Assembly (NCBI RefSeq): GCF_001420715.1
Contig: NZ_LJJC01000004.1
Span: forward strand, 3,370,783-3,434,782
Length of the DNA stretch: 64,000 nucleotides
DNA from: Heyndrickxia shackletonii
Lineage (GTDB): Bacteria; Bacillota; Bacilli; Bacillales; Bacillaceae_C
Direction of reading: 5' to 3'
Positions 1 through 8,168 of the stretch are shown one piece after another. The notes beneath the pieces were generated by a model. The model worked only from the letters and a program-made list of their open reading frames with translations. It did not search any database and was not told where the DNA came from. Every line of letters begins with the position of its first letter. Positions within the stretch are counted from its first letter, which is position 1. A program made the translations under genes and the position numbers.

Positions 1-35
1 ATCAACAAGCGCAACAAGGCGGACAAACTTCTTAA
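1..35 (+). CDS. 3' end of an unidentified gene (partial)
   Basis: Reading from base 3, the frame gives a Gln/Gly-rich tail (QQAQQGGQTS) and then TAA at 33-35. A rho-independent terminator follows immediately. Only ten codons are visible, so the family cannot be named. The call rests on the open frame, the low-complexity tail and the terminator just after the stop. Confidence 0.4.
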   Translation, partial: QQAQQGGQTS

Positions 36-47
36 TGAAAATATTCC

Positions 48-78
48 AAGGAAGAAGATCTTTAAGGATCTCTTCCTT
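48..78 (+). terminator. Rho-independent terminator of the partial upstream gene
   Basis: AAGGAAGA(A)GATC pairs with GGATCTCTTCCTT around a short AT loop, with a T-rich stretch after it. It lies 13 bases after the stop codon at 33-35. The rest of 79-327 shows no convincing coding signal. Confidence 0.65.
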
Positions 79-327
79 CTTATTTATTTGATGTTATATT
101 GCTCCTAAGCCTTTTATGCTGATAGGTAGAGAGCAAAATCCACCTACAATAAATAGTGAGCCAATTATCTCTTTTTTAGAAAACAATGCAATATCAATTT
201 CTCACATATACATATGGTATTAATACTAATTTTTCCGGAGCGAATATATAACAAACTAGGAGGTAGAATAATTGATATTTTTTTCTGGATAAGAAGGATG
301 TAGGCGGTATTAAAAAAGAATGATAAT

Positions 328-891
328 CTAATCAGAATCCCTGCTTTTTTTATGAGTATTTACCGTTGAAGAATCGTCGTATTCTTTCCCAAAACTTTTC
401 TGACCATAAGCCATGATTACATAATATAATGGAACCCAAAAACTAAAAACGCATAAATAAATTGCAAACGAATAATAAATATTGTACCCATTTGTATAAT
501 GGTAAACCCCAAATGCATCAGACAATCGCTCACTGCCAATACTAAACAATGACCAAAATAGGATATAAATTGGAGAGAATCTAGGATTAATGCGGAACCG
601 GTCATAGAAATAAAAGAATAAATAACTATATGGTCCATAATTAAACTGGGAAATTAAATCAAATAATTCCAGATGTGATGTATCTCCAATATCATAATAA
701 CTTACTGGTACAACACTCAAAGTGTGATCAAAAAAAATACCCAAAAAAACTCCGCACATAAGAAAAACATTGGTAATTTTTTTAGGAAATCGCCGCGGCA
801 GACAATACACTAACATAGCACCTATACAAAATGAGATTAGCACAAACCATTCGTTTTCATTAAAATGATTATCGTATATAATTTCCTTCAA
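328..891 (-). CDS. CBO0543-like integral membrane protein
   Basis: This 187-residue protein has about five hydrophobic segments and tryptophan/tyrosine-rich loops. It resembles the CBO0543 family of Bacillus and Clostridium membrane proteins, whose function is unknown. The likely start is TTG at 891-889. It overlaps the stop of the upstream gene (888) by four bases (TTGA), so the two are probably translationally coupled. The C-terminus is short, polar and charged. A relative lies at 59720-60235 and a dead fragment of that relative at 16960-17145. The family assignment is by resemblance. Confidence 0.6.
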   Translation of the reverse strand: MKEIIYDNHFNENEWFVLISFCIGAMLVYCLPRRFPKKITNVFLMCGVFLGIFFDHTLSVVPVSYYDIGDTSHLELFDLISQFNYGPYSYLFFYFYDRFRINPRFSPIYILFWSLFSIGSERLSDAFGVYHYTNGYNIYYSFAIYLCVFSFWVPLYYVIMAYGQKSFGKEYDDSSTVNTHKKSRDSD

Positions 892-1361
892 ACTTTTTCC
901 ATGCCCCCTCTATGTAATAGGACAAACCACCTGGCTATCCACGCTATGATGACAATAAAGAGTCCATAGTCGATGAACGCATATATGTAATTCCATTTTC
1001 TATATTCAACAATATCGAGCGATAAATATATCCAGTCGTTAATAGTTAAGAACAAACAAATCACTAAAGCTATCCCCCATCGATTAGGAGTTCTTAACCT
1101 TGAATTCAATATATCTGCAGCCATGATAAGGATGAGTGGTATTTCGATAAAACGGCCGATATTTAAAGCAAGTGCTTTTTCCGTTTCCCTACTTGCTGGA
1201 ACCCATTGCAAATTGATATCTAAAATGGTAAAGATGGTGCAGCTAAGTATTGTACTTACGAAATATATAAAAACCATATCAACAAGAGTAAACCTCTTTG
1301 GAACAATAGCAAACACACTGATAACTAACCAGGTCACTGAGCAGATCACAGCAATAGACAT
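888..1361 (-). CDS. CBO0543-like integral membrane protein, first gene of pair
   Basis: This protein of about 157 residues has several transmembrane segments. I start it at the ATG at 1361 because GGGAGATGG lies just upstream. A longer frame reaches 1418 but has no ribosome site there. A central motif (LQWVPASRE followed by LNIGRFIEIPLIL) is the type seen in CBO0543-like proteins. It is the first gene of a two-gene unit with the 187-residue relative, overlapping it by four bases. Function is unknown. Confidence 0.6.
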   Translation of the reverse strand: MSIAVICSVTWLVISVFAIVPKRFTLVDMVFIYFVSTILSCTIFTILDINLQWVPASRETEKALALNIGRFIEIPLILIMAADILNSRLRTPNRWGIALVICLFLTINDWIYLSLDIVEYRKWNYIYAFIDYGLFIVIIAWIARWFVLLHRGGMEKV

Positions 1362-1581
1362 TTCACCATCTCCCCTCGACCTATTATATTCGATAATAAT
1401 GGTCATACTTTTCCCCAATTAGGGAAAAATATCCGTAATTTATATCTTGTTCCATTAATCCAGCAAAAGATTTTTAATTACACATGTAAAAATGCTTTTT
1501 CATTTCATTTATTTGCGCCCACCCATTTTGTTCTGTTTTGAATAGGATATTTTAAAAATAATTAATAAAGGATGGAATGGT

Positions 1582-1803
1582 ATGCCAGCATTCTTAAGTA
1601 AAGCACAAATATTAAATATTGGCGGCACTGCCGATGTACATTTTGGGGATACCAAATGGCTTTCTCCGAAAGAAGCTACCAATAATACAAACGGCGTAAG
1701 TGGCGGAAATATTGCCAGCCTTAACATAAACAACAATTTATTAAGTTTAAATAAGACACTAAATTCAAGCATTGCCGATCAAGAAATAGAGGGTAATAAA
1801 TAG
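1582..1803 (+). CDS. GerPA/GerPF family spore germination protein
   Basis: A 73-residue protein starting MPAFLSKAQILNI, with the family pattern of an N-terminal hydrophobic stretch, HFGD, a PK(E/S)A motif and a Gly/Ser/Asn-rich middle. GerP proteins are needed for spore coat permeability to germinants in Bacillus. The ATG follows an AAAGGATGG ribosome site. A paralogue lies about 120 bases downstream, and a GerA-type receptor operon begins at 2482. The full gerPA-PF operon is not here, so this is a stand-alone paralogue rather than the classical cluster. Confidence 0.75.
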   Translation: MPAFLSKAQILNIGGTADVHFGDTKWLSPKEATNNTNGVSGGNIASLNINNNLLSLNKTLNSSIADQEIEGNK

Positions 1804-1921
1804 TGAAAAATTTGTTGGGGGCTTCTAGTTATTCACCTCTTTCAAATATAAAGGATATTCGCCTATTCATATATCAAATGGTTTGAATAGCATATAAAAA
1901 AGTTATAAAGGACTGATATTA

Positions 1922-2143
1922 TTGCCAGCTTTCTTAGGTGCTATACAAATTTTTAATATTGCAGGTACCGCCAATGTCCAATTTGGAGATCTAGCATGGC
2001 ATTCTCCAAAAACAGCAACAAAAGAATCGATTGGCGGAAGTGGCGGAGATACTGCAGCATTTAACATTAGCAACCAATTAATTAGTGTTAATAATACACT
2101 GGATACTAGTGTAGTCGAACAGCCAACAGTTGGTAATGCTTAA
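1922..2143 (+). CDS. GerPA/GerPF family spore germination protein (paralogue)
   Basis: A 73-residue protein closely related to the preceding gene: the same MPAF start, QFGD for HFGD, and the same Asn/Ser-rich centre. The start is TTG at 1922, preceded by AAAGGACTGATAT. The pair appears to be a tandem duplication of a GerPF/PA-type gene that diverged while keeping its length. It probably acts in the spore coat or as a germinant permeability factor, by family knowledge. Confidence 0.72.
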   Translation: MPAFLGAIQIFNIAGTANVQFGDLAWHSPKTATKESIGGSGGDTAAFNISNQLISVNNTLDTSVVEQPTVGNA

Positions 2144-2215
2144 TTTTAAAATAGTTATCAATAGGAACTTGTTTTATAGACATGCAATAAATCGTTTGTT
2201 TGTAATAAAAAGGAT

Positions 2216-2301
2216 AAAAACCCTTACGCAACGATGTGACCCCCCATTAGTTGAATTAATACTATCCAACTTTTAGGTCTCGGAGCAGCATAAGGGTTTT
2301 T
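2216..2301. repeat. Long imperfect inverted repeat between gerP-like genes and ger operon
   Basis: AAAAACCCTTA at the left pairs with TAAGGGTTTTT at the right across about 85 bases, with an inner pair AGTTG/CCAACT. The internal GTGACCCCC and AGGTCTC ends resemble IS3-type termini. It could be a terminator derived from an insertion-sequence remnant, or a small non-autonomous element. No coding sequence is seen in 2144-2481. Confidence 0.45.
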
Positions 2302-2481
2302 ATTTTTTCATACCTAACTTTTTTTCTTCTTTGTATGAGGACAAGAGCCTTAAATCCCTAAAAGCTGGAGAATATCTGGTTTGCTTATCATCATCCTAAC
2401 TAGCAAATTCCTTATTTATTTAAAAAAACTTAGAATGTTTCCTTAAAAAAGGTGAAACCTATGTAAATGGAGGTGATGTAA

Positions 2482-3971
2482 TTGAAAACTCTTGGCGAAA
2501 ATATAAAAGTTTTAAAGCACATATATCAAAATAATGATGATATTGTCTTCCAACAGCTTAGTATTTTAAATGAACAGGCATATTTGATTTATATCTCGGA
2601 TTTAGTAAACCAAGAATCCCTTGATGAGATAGAAAAAAATATCCATCATTATTTGGCTAACAACACAAATTATCATTCGCCCTCAAAGATAATTTCTACC
2701 CTTTTCCCATGGGTTAAAGTTGAAGATACAGATTTATTAGAGCAAGCTTCATATAAAATCTTGTCTGGATATTCCCTTCTTTTAATAGACGGAATAAAGA
2801 AATTTTACATATTCAATACCAAAAATAAAATAGGAAGAAATATTACAGAACCTACAACAGAACGTACTGCACGAGGACCCAAGGAAGGTTTTATTGAAGA
2901 TATTGATCAAAACCTTAATCTAATACGTAAAAAAATAAAGTCACCTTCCCTAAAAGTAGAGAATCTTATTCTAGGTGAAAAAACAAAAACAAATCTCAGT
3001 ATTGTTTATATGAACGGCATAGCTAATAAAGATATTGTAGATGAAGTTAAAAAAAGATTATCGAAAATTAAAATAGACGGGATTTTAGAAAGTCATTACA
3101 TTCAATCTATGATAAAGGATTCACCTAAGTCTCCATTTCCGACTGTTTTAAGTACAGAACGACCTGACCGTGTATGCGGACAATTATTAGATGGGAAAGT
3201 TGCAATATTAATTGATGGAACACCTTTTGCTTTATTGGTGCCAGTAATGTTCGTGGAATTTTTCCATTCCAGTGATGATTATTATGATAGCTCACTTGTA
3301 GCTACGATTGTTAGATGGGTTCGTTTTTTAGGATTATTTGTTACGTTAATTCTTCCTGCTTTTTATGTTGCTTTAACCTCGTTTCATCAAGATTTATTAC
3401 AGACTCCTTTTTTAATTCGAATTGCTGCTAGTCGAGAGGCATTGCCTTATCCAGTTATGATTGAAGCTATTTCCTGTTGATTACATTTGAATTGTTACGG
3501 GAGGCAGGTATACGGATGCCAAAAGTATTTGGAGGATCTGTGGTTACGATTCTAGGCCTAGTCTTTATTGGTCAAGCTGCTGTTCAAGCAGGAATAATTG
3601 GGTCAGTAATGTCAATCGTCATCTCAGTGACTGCTTTAACGTCCTTTATATTTCCATCTTACGATTTTCAACAGCTAATTCGGTATTGTGGAATTCCCAT
3701 TTTATTTTTTGCAGGTTTATTCGGATTTATGGGAATAATTGTAGTCTTAATGTTTGGATTAACCCATTTAATCAGCTTACGCTCGTTTGGGGTTCCCTAT
3801 TTTTCCCCTGTTTCTCCAGCACGTAAAGAAGGATGGAAAGACGTGTTTATTCGGGCACCTTGGTGGGCTATGGATACTCGGTCACCAGGACTAGATATTA
3901 CGAATCAAGACCGTGCCGGCAGTGTCAATAAAGCAAATTCACCAAAAATTGGGGAGAAAGACCATGAATAA
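2482..3971 (+). pseudogene. GerA-family germinant receptor A subunit, split by frameshift
   Basis: The A subunit of a GerA-type nutrient germinant receptor sits in the spore inner membrane. The first frame (2482-3480, TTG start after GGAGGTGAT) has the soluble N-terminal domain and the first membrane helices. The second (3477-3971) resumes in the -1 frame with ITFELLREAGIRMPK, the conserved segment that normally follows directly. The joined length of about 496 residues is normal for GerAA. The break is at ATTTCCTGTTGATTAC: one lost C (TCCCTG to TCCTG) would explain it and restore AISLLITFELL. It therefore looks like a recent inactivation or a sequence error. The C, D and B subunits downstream are intact. 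Confidence 0.8.
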
Positions 3972-5226
3972 AACCAAAACCTCTATTAAAATCTTTTTAT
4001 GTTTTTTGATTACATTTCTGCTCAGTGGTTGCTGGAGCTCTAAGGAAATCAACAATATAGCTATCATTAATGCTATAGGAGTGGATCAGAATGAAAAGAG
4101 TGAAATCGTTTTATCTGTTGCTGTAATTAAACCTAACAACCTATTTCCGCAAGAGTCAACAGTACGTGAAGATAAAGAGGATAGTTTCCTTGTTGAATCG
4201 GCTAGCGGTAAAACATTGTATGATGCCATGGAAAAGCTCTCGAGTACCATTGCAGATAAAATATATCTTGGTCATGTCAATGTCGTCGTATTTGGAGAAA
4301 AGGCCGCTCAAGGGGGAATGGAAGAGAGTTTGGATTTCTTTAAAAGGGAGAACGAGTTTCGGCCAAATATACTCTTTTTTGTAACAAAGGGTCTAGCTGA
4401 AAATGTGATTAAAGCAGCTCCAAACTTTAATCCAACACTTGGTACAGAAATGTATGATTTATTCAAGAACAACATCTTTTCAGGTACAAAAACAGTGGAA
4501 GATTTAAGTAAATTTACGGAAAGCATGACCAGTAATACGATAGATCCAATAACTGGTGTAATAAATATGACTTTAGATCAAGATACAGATACAGATACAG
4601 ATACAAATAAAAATCAAAAAAAATCCCTTAAAAGCATAAAGTCCTCTCAACAAACAAAGGAGTCACAACATGACGTATTAAAATTACAAGATACAGCTGT
4701 TTTTAAAGGAAGTAAACTAATCGGTTACTTAAATGAAAGTGAGACAAAAGGATTAATGTGGATTCGCGGTAAGATGAAAAATTCTAGTGAGGAAATAGAT
4801 TGCACTAATCACTCCGACAATGGTTCAATCAAATTGCAAATTCAAAATTCTGATTCATCTATGATTCCATCGAACGATAACAAAAAAATGACAGTCAAAA
4901 TAAAAGCGGATGCTACTATAATGGAGATTTCATGTAAAAATAAAAAACTTAATCCGCACCAGATGAAAGATCTAAACCGTTATTTTCGTGAAAAAATAGA
5001 GGAAGAAGTAACCCAAACCCTATTATTAGCTCAAAAAAATTGGGAAACCGATATATTTGGATTTGGAAAAGCCATATACCGTAAACATCCATCCGAATGG
5101 GACAAGCTATCAGCATCCTGGAGAAATGGTGGGTTGAAAAATTTGAACGTCGTTCTTAACATTGATGCAAATATTTCCCGCTATGGACTTACAACGGAAC
5201 CAAGTAAAGCAAATGAATCGAGGTAA
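3964..5226 (+). CDS. GerC-family germinant receptor lipoprotein subunit
   Basis: Ger(x)C lipoprotein subunit of a spore germinant receptor, about 420 residues, attached to the outer face of the inner spore membrane. The ATG at 3964 follows GGGGAGAAAG and overlaps the end of the A-subunit frame by eight bases. The signal peptide ends in a lipobox LLSGC; WSSKEINNIAIINAIGVDQ is typical of the family. Around residue 205 there is a low-complexity Asp-Thr repeat encoded by four GATACA units (4582-4605), followed by a Lys/Ser-rich linker that separates the two halves of the protein. Confidence 0.85.
   Translation: MNKTKTSIKIFLCFLITFLLSGCWSSKEINNIAIINAIGVDQNEKSEIVLSVAVIKPNNLFPQESTVREDKEDSFLVESASGKTLYDAMEKLSSTIADKIYLGHVNVVVFGEKAAQGGMEESLDFFKRENEFRPNILFFVTKGLAENVIKAAPNFNPTLGTEMYDLFKNNIFSGTKTVEDLSKFTESMTSNTIDPITGVINMTLDQDTDTDTDTNKNQKKSLKSIKSSQQTKESQHDVLKLQDTAVFKGSKLIGYLNESETKGLMWIRGKMKNSSEEIDCTNHSDNGSIKLQIQNSDSSMIPSNDNKKMTVKIKADATIMEISCKNKKLNPHQMKDLNRYFREKIEEEVTQTLLLAQKNWETDIFGFGKAIYRKHPSEWDKLSASWRNGGLKNLNVVLNIDANISRYGLTTEPSKANESR
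4582..4605 (+). repeat. GATACA hexanucleotide tandem repeat inside the gerC-like gene
   Basis: Four copies of GATACA encode alternating Asp-Thr in the linker of the receptor C subunit. Unit length is six bases, so copy-number change by slippage would alter linker length but keep the frame. Confidence 0.8.
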
Positions 5227-5233
5227 GTAGGCG

Positions 5234-5470
5234 ATGAAAATATTATTTAGCATAATATTAATACTTCTTATTTTTGTTACGACTGGACTTCAACTTTTCT
5301 ACGTCTGGAAAAAAGGCGATCGAAAAACGATGTGGGTACAGATCGTCATAATGGCAATAGCCATGATCGGTGGAATAATGGCTATTTACAATGAAAACAC
5401 CCCTTCCCTTGCTTATTTTCTTAATAGGTTGAGCCCTCTTGGGACAGGAAATGGAGGAATATTACAATGA
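5234..5470 (+). CDS. Small germinant-receptor D-type subunit
   Basis: This 78-residue protein has two transmembrane helices (about residues 3-22 and 35-53). Small two-helix 'D' proteins are encoded in several Bacillus and Priestia germinant-receptor operons and modulate germination. It sits between the C and B subunits, eight bases after the C stop and overlapping the B start by four bases (ATGA). Assignment is from size, topology and operon position. Confidence 0.65.
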   Translation: MKILFSIILILLIFVTTGLQLFYVWKKGDRKTMWVQIVIMAIAMIGGIMAIYNENTPSLAYFLNRLSPLGTGNGGILQ

Positions 5471-6579
5471 TTGAAAAAGGACGAATTTCAAATATACAAG
5501 CAGCTATGCTGGCCATTACCTCTTTAACAATCATCGGACATTTAATATTGCTTACCGTTGTCATCCAACAAAGTCGTCAAGATGGTTGGATGGCAACAAT
5601 TATCGGCACCATACTTGGTTTAATAGGAATCCTATCCATTGTTAAATTATCACAATGTTTTCCGGGTTTGACACTTGTTGAAATTCTATTTCACCATTTT
5701 TCCTGGGTTGGTAAAATAATTGGAGTATTATATCTACTCTATTTTTTTCTGATGGTTACATTAGCAGTCAGATTGTATGGAGAGACTTATAAAATAATTA
5801 TGCCAGATACTCCCCTTCCGGCCTTTATTATTGTTATCATCTTACTCACAGCGTATATTGTCTACTCCGGATTGGAAACACTCAGTCGACTCAACCAAAT
5901 CATGTTGCCTGTATTAGTCATTTTTGCAATTGCGGTAGTATTCTTAACTATGGGTGAAAAAAAGGATTACACCAATTTACTTCCTATTTTCGGTAACGGT
6001 TACCTGCCAGTTGGAAAGGGTTCCTTATCCGTAATGGGCTGGTTTGGAGAATTTGTCGTTTTAGGTATGATTCTTCCTTATGTCCAACAGCCTAAAAAGT
6101 TAGTGAAGACAGGTATTTGGGCTGCGGTTGTAACTTGTATATTTTTTCTTGGTCCAGTTACCGGCCCTATAGCTTTGTTTGGTCCTGTAGAGGCAGCAAA
6201 AATGACCTTTCCAACTTTTTCAGAGGTAAAATACATAAGTTCCGGCGACGTTATAAACCGTTTTGATGTCATTGCAGTGCTTTTTTGGACGGTAGGCTTG
6301 ATGATTCGCATTTCTGTCTTCTTTTACGGGCTTTGCTTGGGACTCGCCCAAAGTCTTAAGTTACCTTCCTATCAGCCACTAATTATTCCCTTAGCATGGT
6401 TAATTGGTGTAGGAACTATATTGTTTATTAAAAATTTCGCTGAACTTAATTCGTTTCTTTTTGAGTCCTATGTCCCTTTAAATATTCTTATGGGAGCGCT
6501 CATTCCTTTAATATTGTTGTTGCTTGCTTTGATTAAGTTGAAAGTAAGAAAAGGAAATCAAAGCGATATCAAATTATAA
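5467..6579 (+). CDS. GerB-family germinant receptor permease subunit
   Basis: This 370-residue polytopic protein has about ten transmembrane helices, starting MIEKGRISNIQAAMLAITS as usual for GerAB-type subunits. These belong to the amino-acid/polyamine/organocation superfamily and bind germinant in the spore inner membrane. It is the last gene of the A-C-D-B operon, overlapping the D stop. No frame break is seen. A second, broken member of this family lies at 58419-59509. Confidence 0.87.
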   Translation: MIEKGRISNIQAAMLAITSLTIIGHLILLTVVIQQSRQDGWMATIIGTILGLIGILSIVKLSQCFPGLTLVEILFHHFSWVGKIIGVLYLLYFFLMVTLAVRLYGETYKIIMPDTPLPAFIIVIILLTAYIVYSGLETLSRLNQIMLPVLVIFAIAVVFLTMGEKKDYTNLLPIFGNGYLPVGKGSLSVMGWFGEFVVLGMILPYVQQPKKLVKTGIWAAVVTCIFFLGPVTGPIALFGPVEAAKMTFPTFSEVKYISSGDVINRFDVIAVLFWTVGLMIRISVFFYGLCLGLAQSLKLPSYQPLIIPLAWLIGVGTILFIKNFAELNSFLFESYVPLNILMGALIPLILLLLALIKLKVRKGNQSDIKL

Positions 6580-6720
6580 ATCATTGTTAGTTAATCCAAA
6601 CTTACCTTCTCCAAAATGGTTTGCTTTATTATTTTATTTGTTAAAGGTTTTAGTAATTAATGTAAAATTAGAATAATTGATTTCTAAATCGACACTATTA
6701 ACTCTTTTGTAAAAATATAA

Positions 6721-6750
6721 AAAGAGCGTGGCTGATTGAATCACGCTCTT
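6721..6750 (+). terminator. Terminator after the ger operon
   Basis: AAAGAGCGTG pairs with CACGCTCTT across a ten-base loop. It follows the receptor operon by about 140 bases and could also stop leftward transcription. Confidence 0.65.
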
Positions 6751-6756
6751 GAAAAA

Positions 6757-6920
6757 TCAAATCAAATTTTGTATTTTCTTCTGAATTACGAGATAGTTAT
6801 CCCCCATCTTTTTTTAAATACTCGTTCATATTTATTAAGACTACCAAACCCAACTTCAAAGCATATTCTTGTAATATCCAAATCCGTCTTTAGTAAGAAA
6901 TATTTAGCATGTAATCCCTA
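6757..6920 (-). pseudogene. AraC-family regulator C-terminal fragment (duplicate of 32423-33268)
   Basis: Read on the minus strand, this stretch is clearly similar in DNA to the last ~200 bases of the AraC gene at 32423-33268, including the shared run CCCCCATCTTTTTTTAAATACTC. It corresponds to the second helix-turn-helix and C-terminus (the VGFGSLNTFERVFKKR region). It has point changes and a roughly 10-base deletion and lacks everything upstream, so it is a remnant. The adjacent M42 peptidase gene ends about 40 bases away. Confidence 0.75.
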
Positions 6921-6956
6921 ATAAGTGTTTAGAAAATAATGTTTTTCCTATCAATT

Positions 6957-8018
6957 TTACTTCCTATCATTTTCCATCAAATTGGATTGTAAATAGTAAA
7001 AGAGTAAAGAAGATGTATGTTGAATGGACGATAAATGTGTTCTCTCATAAGCATGTGTGGCATCTACTCCTGGCCCAATTAAGCCATGAACAATATCATG
7101 TCCAGCATAGATAGCAGCGGAAGCATCTGATCCATAAAAAGGAAAAATATCAAGATTGTAAGCGATATTATTTTTTTCTGCGAGATGCTGTAAACTTTTC
7201 CTTAAACCCAAATGATATGGCCCACTAGAGTCTTTGGCACAAATTGAGACGGTATACTCATCAGATGCTTGGCCGTCACCTATAACACCAATATCAAGCG
7301 CAAGATATTCCACTGTTTCTGATGGGACACTTGCATTTCCTCCATATCTAATTTCTTCACTATTAGAAAAAAGAAAATGAGTGGTATATGGTAAAGAGAT
7401 TTCTTCCTTATGAAGTTTCTTTAGTAATTGAAGCATTATTACTACGCATACTTTGTCATCAAGATGCCGGGACTTTATAAAACCTGATGGGGTAAGCTCC
7501 ATTCTTGGCTCAAACGAAATAAAATCTCCCACTTTAATCCCTAATGACCGCACATCATCCGCATTTGTTACTTTTTCATCGATTCGAATCTCCATATTTG
7601 CTTGATTTCTTTCTGCTTTTGCAGAATCCTTGTAAACATGTAGTGAAGTTTGGTGCATTAAAATGGTTCCTGTGTAGACCCTACCTGAAGAAGTTTCTAT
7701 TTTGCAGTTTTCCCCTTCGATGGAATTAAAAGTCAAACCACCGATTAAATCAATGGTTAACCTACCACTGGGTTTGATTTCCTTAACCATAGCACCTAAT
7801 GTATCTACATGGGCTGTTACTAAGCGGTGATGATGTGTGTCCTTCCCTGGCAAAGTTACTATTAAAGCTCCTCTGTTATTCCGTTTTGTTTCAATGTCCA
7901 ATGCATGTAAATATTCATCAATAAAAGATATAATTTCAAAAGTATTTCCTGCTGGGCTGGGTATTTCCACTAACTGTTTTAGTATTTGGTAAGTGTCTTC
8001 CATAGCGAAATCCTTCAT
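6957..8018 (-). CDS. M42-family metallo-aminopeptidase
   Basis: A cytosolic, probably cobalt- or zinc-dependent aminopeptidase of the M42 (glutamyl aminopeptidase/endoglucanase-like) family, about 353 residues. Visible motifs are TAHVDTLGAM (metal-binding His and Asp), RHLDDK (bridging Asp), NSEEIRYGG (catalytic/metal Glu pair), LALDIG (Asp) and YERTH (last His). I start at ATG 8018, eight bases after AAAGGTGG; a GTG at 8030 would overlap that site. A MocR regulator lies upstream and an inverted repeat occupies the gap. Confidence 0.83.
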   Translation of the reverse strand: MKDFAMEDTYQILKQLVEIPSPAGNTFEIISFIDEYLHALDIETKRNNRGALIVTLPGKDTHHHRLVTAHVDTLGAMVKEIKPSGRLTIDLIGGLTFNSIEGENCKIETSSGRVYTGTILMHQTSLHVYKDSAKAERNQANMEIRIDEKVTNADDVRSLGIKVGDFISFEPRMELTPSGFIKSRHLDDKVCVVIMLQLLKKLHKEEISLPYTTHFLFSNSEEIRYGGNASVPSETVEYLALDIGVIGDGQASDEYTVSICAKDSSGPYHLGLRKSLQHLAEKNNIAYNLDIFPFYGSDASAAIYAGHDIVHGLIGPGVDATHAYERTHLSSIQHTSSLLFYYLQSNLMENDRK

Positions 8019-8086
8019 TACATGCTCCACCTTTCTTAGTGTCTTAAATTTATGTAAATGGTAACAATATTTATTTTATTTAAAAA

Positions 8087-8122
8087 GGTACAATTAATAT
8101 ATGAATACAAAAAAATTGTACC
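8087..8122. promoter_or_regulatory. Inverted-repeat operator upstream of the M42 peptidase
   Basis: GGTACAATT and AATTGTACC form a perfect 9-bp inverted repeat with an 18-base gap. It lies 70-105 bases before the peptidase start. The adjacent MocR-type regulator is a plausible binder (inference). Confidence 0.5.
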
Positions 8123-8146
8123 TCTTTAGTTCCAAATACAAAAAAA

Positions 8147-8162
8147 GAAGGTGACACCCTTC
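8147..8162 (-). terminator. Terminator after the MocR regulator gene
   Basis: On the minus strand a GAAGG/CCTTC stem with a six-base loop is followed by seven T residues, seven bases after the regulator's stop codon. Confidence 0.6.
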
Positions 8163-8168
8163 CCTTAT

